This document shows positions 58,360-64,000 of a DNA stretch of 64,000 nt, piece after piece. Under the pieces are notes generated by a model. The model saw only the letters and a list, made by a program, of their open reading frames with translations, was not told the DNA's origin and ran no database searches. This DNA is from Isoperla grammatica (lineage: Eukaryota; Arthropoda; Insecta; Plecoptera; Perlodidae), in contig CAMDTW010000436.1 in NCBI GenBank assembly GCA_945910005.1, positions 1-64,000 of the forward strand. The letters are read 5' to 3'. Every line of letters starts with the position of its first letter. The first letter of the stretch is position 1. The position numbers and the translations under genes are program-made.

Positions 58360-60594
58360 CTGAAATATAAATACATATATATTATTGTTTGGACCTTATC
58401 ATTGACCTATCAACAAGTTTAAGGCCTAGTTGAACTACCGGTATCTATAATTTGAAAATATTTGTGTATCTATTGATTAAGCAATCTACAACAAAAACCA
58501 TTATTACTGTACAATGTAAAAATGTGTATGGCCTAAGAAGTGACTTTTGATTACAGTAGGCTGTCTCTCACAATCCATTAATGTCCATGCACAGAACTAT
58601 TATAACTTGTTGTTCATCTCAAGTTAAATTACAATGCATAGCCATGGCTACTACATGAACATGGAAATTGTATCTAGCTAGCATGTTGTGATTGCTACTT
58701 GAGAACATTACCTAGTGCTTAGTATGCCTAGGCAAGAAAACCTTTTCCTAGTTATGGAACTATGGCAATCGAGAACATCAGTTCAAACATGTTACATAAT
58801 ACAGGCAAAGGTACTTTGCAAGTTTTGCAACATTGACCGAACTAATACCCTATAGTGTACGACGGTATGTGGTTATTAATTACAAGAATAGGTCCAGTCT
58901 AAGCTTGAGTATTTTGTCAAAAGAAGTAGGTAGGGCCTACTGCCGAGACCATTGCTACAGAGGGTAGCGATGGCCTTGCTGCTAGACCCTAAACAGTTGA
59001 TTACATAGGCCTATGTGCATTATCTAATATCACACAATACCATGGTGCATGGGTGACGCTTATGATACAATTGGCATAAACTTATTGCCAATAATTTCTA
59101 GAGGCCCTAGGTCCTGCAAATGCAAACGGACTAGGCCTAGCCTAGTCCATGTTGAATGCATAATTGGCAGGCCTACTAGGCCTAGGCTATTTGACATGGT
59201 GTTATATATAAATGTTGTATACAAAGAGTTGTCACACACCATGTTACAATAATATCAAGATGATCTAAGTGTATAGCCTAGGACCTAGGCTTATCCAAGT
59301 TGGATGCATGGATAGTGATAGTGAATGCTGTTGTCTATCTTAACCTTGTCTACTCTTAGGCCTAGCCTAGATTGGATGTATGGTTGATGCTGTTGGCTTG
59401 AGTTCATTTACCACATCAATATTTTCAAGATATTTGCCTAGGTCAAAGCGTAGGCCTAGGCCTAGACTAGGATAGGTGAGTGCTAGGGGCCTCGGCCCTA
59501 GGCCCTAGGCCTAGTTGATGGTACGTGACCAATTGCCAATATTTTCTACATAGCTGTGACCTTACCAATTCTCAGGACTAGCCAGGGTTTAATTACAATG
59601 TTGTGATTCAACTTCATCTTTCACTGGTACCTAGGCCTACGCCGTACCGGTAAAATACCTGGGCTAGGCTGTACGGGTCTAGGGCTAGGCCTAGTAGGCC
59701 TAGCCCATGACAATAGGCCCTCGCCTACTCCATAGCCCACTACGACTGCTTTTCTTCTAGACAACCTAAATTAAGTACTAGGTAATTAGGCCTAGTAGTT
59801 AAATAACCATTCAATCTACTTACCTAACGAGTTTCTTATTGTCAGTCTTGGTGTAAAGTACTTCACAAATGTAGTAAGCCTGTGTAGCGCACAGCATATA
59901 GGCCTATGCGGCCTACTGAAGTTTCTTCACAATTCGTAAACAACAAATATGGCGGCCATTTCCGGAACAACAATCGTGGACGGCCCCTCCCATTAGAGCT
60001 AGATCTCCTCCTCCAATATAACTCCATGGTCGCGCGGTACCTATGAAAACGACTATTTTACAAATCGCGTCGCGTCGCGTCGCGCCTGACGGACACATGA
60101 AAACGAAGCTTTACGCACACCAGCGACGGCTCAGCCTGCGTATACGACAGAAGGTCACGCCTTAAAGGCGAGATTCGCGCAGCAGCCACACGCAAGAAGA
60201 TCATTTACGATCAATAACTCCCTCATTGCTGCATGTAGATTTTTCGTAATACTTTCAAAATACGTAGAATTGTAATTCCCATAAACGCTTTCAAATAAGT
60301 CTCCCGCTAAAAAAATTATTTTCGTAGCTAGAGCGAGATAAGTGGTTTTTCGCCTATGTCTTCAATGTTAACTATGTCATATGCGAGCTTCCAAAACTCG
60401 CCGCAGCGCTCTTAAGGAAACTGGTCAATTCGCTACGCTCGCTACTGAGTGGAAGGTCGGGGGACTGGTGATCTAGCCTACTATAGCTGTTGAATATCAT
60501 TGCACCTACCGCAGCAGCGGCAGCACAGGTTGGCTCGTGACTTCCGTGCGTTGAACGAACTATCTTTTGGTGACGCGCGTATCCCAAGGTCCGC

Positions 60595-60732
60595 TTGATC
60601 TCCGCCTGGCGGAGGCTCGTCGAGCTCCCAAGTTAGGTCGTCGCAGTCCATTCCACAATGTTCAAAATCACATGTTATTCAAATGGGAGAAATGTAAAAG
60701 AAAACAAATGAAGTGATCTGTCAAATAGAATT
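60595..60732. mobile_element. truncated copy of the 25,004 element
   Basis: CAAGGTCCGCTTGATCTCCG to TGTCAAATAGAATTA matches 25,004-25,155. It stops where the LINE begins. Confidence 0.85.
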
Positions 60733-60752
60733 AGTAGTAGTAGTTATCCAAG

Positions 60753-63700
60753 ATGGCGCCAGAGCCTCACGTACGTGCACAGCCGCTCCAATGTGTTTTT
60801 GTTATTTTGATATTCAGTTTGTGGTTTTGTGTTAATGTTTTGTGCTCATCTCAATTGCCTAAGGGGTGTGATGATGTGGAAGTGTTATCTCAAAGAAAGT
60901 GGTGCTTATCCGAAAGATTTTTCAAGTTTTCTTGTGCTGCGGCCGCTGGACGTTTCGCACAATGGAGACCAGACGCCAAGCAGCGTGTTCGGCAGTGGAC
61001 TCGCGCGGACGGATCTAGCGCGTGGAAACTTTTACTCATCCTCGCCATCTCAGGTGACATTCAAATCAATCCAGGACCCTCAAACAACGCAATTACTAAT
61101 TTCAGTGTATATTATCAGAATTGCCGTAGTATCGTTAATAAATTGGATGACTTTTCGGCTCAGTTAAGTGACTTCTGTAAATTTGACTTTATCGCCCTCT
61201 CTGAAACGTGGTGTAATTCGAGACTTTGTGATGCTGAAATTCCTCTCTCTAATTTTTTCACTATACACCGTAAAGACCGTATCACTAGGGGCGGTGGCGT
61301 GTTGATCGCTGCCAACCAAAATCTGCCCTATACTGTGCATCGCAGACCTGATAGTCCAAGAGCCAGCAACATAAAAGCTCCCCTCATAAGGTACATATGT
61401 TTTGACTATTGGAATAGGAGCGGAAAAACTACTCTACTAACAAAACGCGCGTCTTACTCCTCAACGTGGGGGCTTTTAGGCCCCACAGGGGGCCAAAAAA
61501 GCCGAAAAAAGGCCCAAGTTCCCCTCATAAGGTACATGGTAGGTCTCGACGGCAAATGAACCGGAAATGTTAGTACAAATAGAAAATACTGAGTCAGACG
61601 GGCTGAGTGGGGGCTTTACCCGAGTCAGACGCCCTCAAAAAGGGCCCAAAAAGGCCAAGGTTCCCCTCATAAGGTACATGGATGAAGTAAACGCCATTTT
61701 GTAGAGATAAGTGTCCCAAATAGGAATTCGAAGAGTAAGACGGGATATTAAGGGGCGTTTACCGATCAGACGCCATTTTACCCAAAAAGGGCCATTTTTT
61801 ATTTTCGCACATGCATGCGCTTAAACACTCAAATCATATCCGGAAATGTCTCGAGACGTAGAAAAACATACATTTTAAAGAAAGTTTGGGTTATTGTCCT
61901 CGCCAGACGCCCTCAAAAGGGGCCCAAAAAGGCCAAGGTTCCCCTCATAAGGTACGTAGATGGATGGAGTATACGCCATTTGTTAGAGATAAGTGTCCTA
62001 AATAGGAATTCGAAGAGTAAGACGGGATATTAGGTGGCGTTTACCGATCAGACGCCATTTTACTCAAAAAGGGCAATTTTTTATTTTCGCACATGCATGC
62101 GCTTAAACACTCAAATCATATCCGGAAATGTCTCGAGACGTAGAAAAACATACATTTTAAAGAAATTTTGGGTTATTGTCCTCGCCAGACGCCCTCAAAA
62201 GGGGCCCAAAAAGGCCAAGGTTCCCCTCATAAGGTACGTACATGGATGGAGTATACGCCATTTGTTAGAGATAAGTGTCCTAAATAGGAATTCGAAGAGT
62301 AAGACGGGATATTAGGGGGCGTTTACCGCTCAGACGCCATTTTGTCCAAAAAGGGCCACTTTTTATTTTCACACGTGCATGCGCTTAAACACTCAAAACA
62401 TATCCTTAAATGCCCCTAGAGGTGAATACATTTCAAAGATATTGTGTGATGTCCTCGCCAGCCCCCCCCCCCCCCCCCCCCGCCTCGATCCGGATGCGAT
62501 AGTTTTGAAGCTCCGCCCACCCCTAACTTTAATATACCAGTAGTTATTATTATTAATGTCAGGATTTAAGGATATGTTTCGGGTGTTAAAGCGCGTGCAC
62601 GTGTGGAAATAAAAAGTGGACCCTTTTTTTTATAAAATGACGTCTGATCGGTAAACGCCCCATAATATACCGTCTTACTCTTCGAATTCCTATTTGGGAC
62701 ACTTATCTCTACAAAATGGCGTTTTCTCCATCCTTGTACCTTATGAGGGGAACCTTGGCCTTTTTGGGCCCCTTTTGAGGGCGTCTGGCGAGGACGTCAC
62801 ACAATATATTTGAAATGTATTCACCTCTAGGGGCATTTAAGGATATGTTTTGACTTTTGAGTGTTTCAGCGCATGCACGTGTGAAAATAAAAAGCGGCCC
62901 TTTTTGGACAAAATGGCGCCTGATCAGTAAACGCCCCCTAATATCCCGTCTTACTCTTCGAATTCATATTTGGGACACTTATCTCTACAAAATGGCGTTT
63001 ACTCCATCCATGTACCTTATGAGGGGAACTTTGGCCTTTTTGGGCCCCTTTTGAGGGCGTCTGGCGAGGACAATAACCCAAAATTTCTTTAAAATGTATG
63101 TTTTTCTACGTCTCGAGACATTTCCGGATATGATTTGAGTGTTTAAGCGCATGCATGTGCGAAAATAAAAAATGGCCCTTTTTGGGTAAAATGGCTTCTG
63201 ATCGGTAAACGCCCCCTAATATCCCGTCTTACTCTTCAAATTCCTATTTGGGACACTTATCTCTACAAAATGGCGTTTACTCCATCCATGTACCTTATGA
63301 GGGGAACCTTGGCCTTTTTGGGCCCTTTTTGAGGGCGTCTGACTCGGGTAAAGCCCCCACTCAGCCCGTCTGACTCAGTATTTTCTATTTGTACTAACAT
63401 TTCCGGTTCATTTGCCGTCGAGACCTACCATGTACCTTATGAGGGGAACTTGGGTCTTTTTTCGGCTTTTTTGGCCCCCTGTGGGGCCTAAAAGCCCCCA
63501 CGTTGAGGAGTAAGACGCGCGTTTTGTTAGTAGAGGTGTTTTTCCGCTCCTTTTCCAATAGTCAAAACATATGTACCTTATGAGGGGAGCTTTTATGTTG
63601 CTGGCTCTCCGTCTATGACCTTGAGGAGCAATGTGAAATTGTGTGGTTACAAGTCAACACACCATCCAGACCAGTTTTTGTAGGGTGTTTCTACAGACAA

Positions 63701-64000
63701 CCATCGCAGGACAATTACCAATTAGAACGCTGTTTTCAATCAGTATTAAACGTCTTTCACTTGGGACAGGTACTATTGATTGGCGATTTCAATCTTCACA
63801 TAAACTGGATGCAACCGGATAGTGGGATATGTACCGACAACCAAGACAATTATTTTTATGATCATTTTATTAGTGCTTTGGGACTGAAACAGTTTTGTCT
63901 CATCCCCACAAGAAATGACACCGCAACTCTCGATCTCGTTCTATCTTCGGTAGAAGATGTTAGAGTCTGTACCAGCATCAACAGCCTTCCATCTGACCAT
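60753..64000 (+). mobile_element. CR1-like LINE, 5' part, interrupted
   Basis: ORF from ATG 60,753. A hydrophobic N-terminus (residues 12-32, signal- or membrane-like) is followed at residues 93-109 by LLLILAISGDIQINPGP. This is a 2A-like ribosome-skipping motif in which the usual Glu is Gln. Then comes the AP-endonuclease domain: YYQNCRSIVNK, FIALSETW, GGGVLIAA. The ORF is cut at 61,358 by a foldback element and resumes at 63,609: EIVWLQV, VGCFYRQP, LLIGDFNLH, ATLDLVL and SDH at the window edge. Reverse transcriptase should lie beyond 64,000. 2A motifs in this position are reported for non-LTR elements of sea urchin and other marine invertebrates. The interruption inactivates this copy. Confidence 0.85.
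61359..63608. mobile_element. 2.25-kb foldback element inside the LINE
   Basis: AGAGCCAGCAACATAAAAGC at the left is mirrored at 63,608. Each arm is about 1.1 kb and contains repeated units of about 280 bp (CCCCTCATAAGGTACATGGA, GATAAGTGTCC, GGCGTTTACCGATCAGACGCC). The centre (62,462-62,481) is a C20 tract and about 100 bp of unique DNA. The only ORFs (72, 93 and 65 aa) are the repeat units. Non-coding foldback-type element; no clear target duplication. Confidence 0.88.

Larger units (their letters stand above)
53306..60426. mobile_element. 7.1-kb element with long TIRs and AATT target duplication
   Basis: Begins GACCAGTTTC and ends GAAACTGGTC, with AATT at 53,302-53,305 and 60,427-60,430. 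The TIR arms total about 370 bp each (left 53,306-53,621 plus 54,131-54,180; right 60,058-60,426) and end internally in GACGCGACGCGACG repeats. The left arm carries a 509-bp hairpin insertion. Inside, + strand exons for a MADF-like and a SWIM-like protein and a minus-strand gene start near opposite arms. Several frames are broken, so this copy is decayed. The superfamily is unassigned. Confidence 0.75.
53104..60497. mobile_element. TATAGTAGG-family MITE split by a 7.1-kb element
   Basis: The left part 53,104-53,305 matches 197-390 and the right part 60,431-60,497 matches 390-455. Together they rebuild one MITE whose AATT was the target of the large insertion. Confidence 0.8.

Overview
The window looks like a metazoan nuclear genome, most likely a marine deuterostome (an echinoderm, hemichordate or lancelet). 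The grounds are spliced genes with GT-AG introns, a nuclear-type ATP synthase c-subunit gene with a mitochondrial presequence, a non-LTR retrotransposon carrying a 2A-like motif, pervasive GGCCTA-rich low-complexity DNA, and dense short inverted-repeat transposons. I see no bacterial operons, CRISPR arrays or intact canonical tRNA or rRNA genes. The taxonomic call is an inference.

Layout. 1-9 kb: MITE-like elements, GGCCTA-rich DNA and a LINE 3' fragment on the minus strand. 9.1-24.2 kb: the one clear host gene, ATP synthase F0 subunit c (exons about 9101-9205, 10785-10829 and 23123-23398). Its second intron of about 12 kb holds a 98-bp satellite array, a hAT insertion with a perfect 8-bp target duplication, and many nested elements. 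24.3-36 kb: nested MITEs, a 74-bp minisatellite, a Harbinger remnant and microsatellites. 36.5-40.1 kb: a 3.6-kb terminal-inverted-repeat (TIR) element with a THAP-domain exon. 42,344-50,635: an apparently intact 8.3-kb DNA transposon flanked by AT dinucleotides. It encodes a spliced THAP-DDE transposase (+) and, convergently, a spliced SWIM/YqaJ exonuclease (-). 53.3-60.4 kb: a decayed 7.1-kb element with long TIRs and an AATT target duplication, carrying MADF-like and SWIM-like exons on + and a degraded gene on -. 60.75-64 kb: the 5' part of a CR1-like LINE (2A-like motif, AP endonuclease) split by a 2.25-kb foldback element.

The most notable system is the two-gene transposon at 42-50.6 kb. 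The transposase presumably cuts and joins. The partner is a phage-type (YqaJ/lambda-exonuclease fold) nuclease with an N-terminal SWIM zinc finger. The architecture, AT target duplication and AG... termini fit what I remember of the Repbase ISL2EU (IS4EU) superfamily. At least five shorter copies sharing its ends lie in the window, so it, or a close relative, has probably mobilised a MITE family. The 53-60 kb element repeats the theme (a SWIM motif of the kind that accompanies YqaJ, and convergent genes starting near each TIR) with different termini. That makes the recurrent pairing of DNA transposons with SWIM/YqaJ proteins the best lead here.
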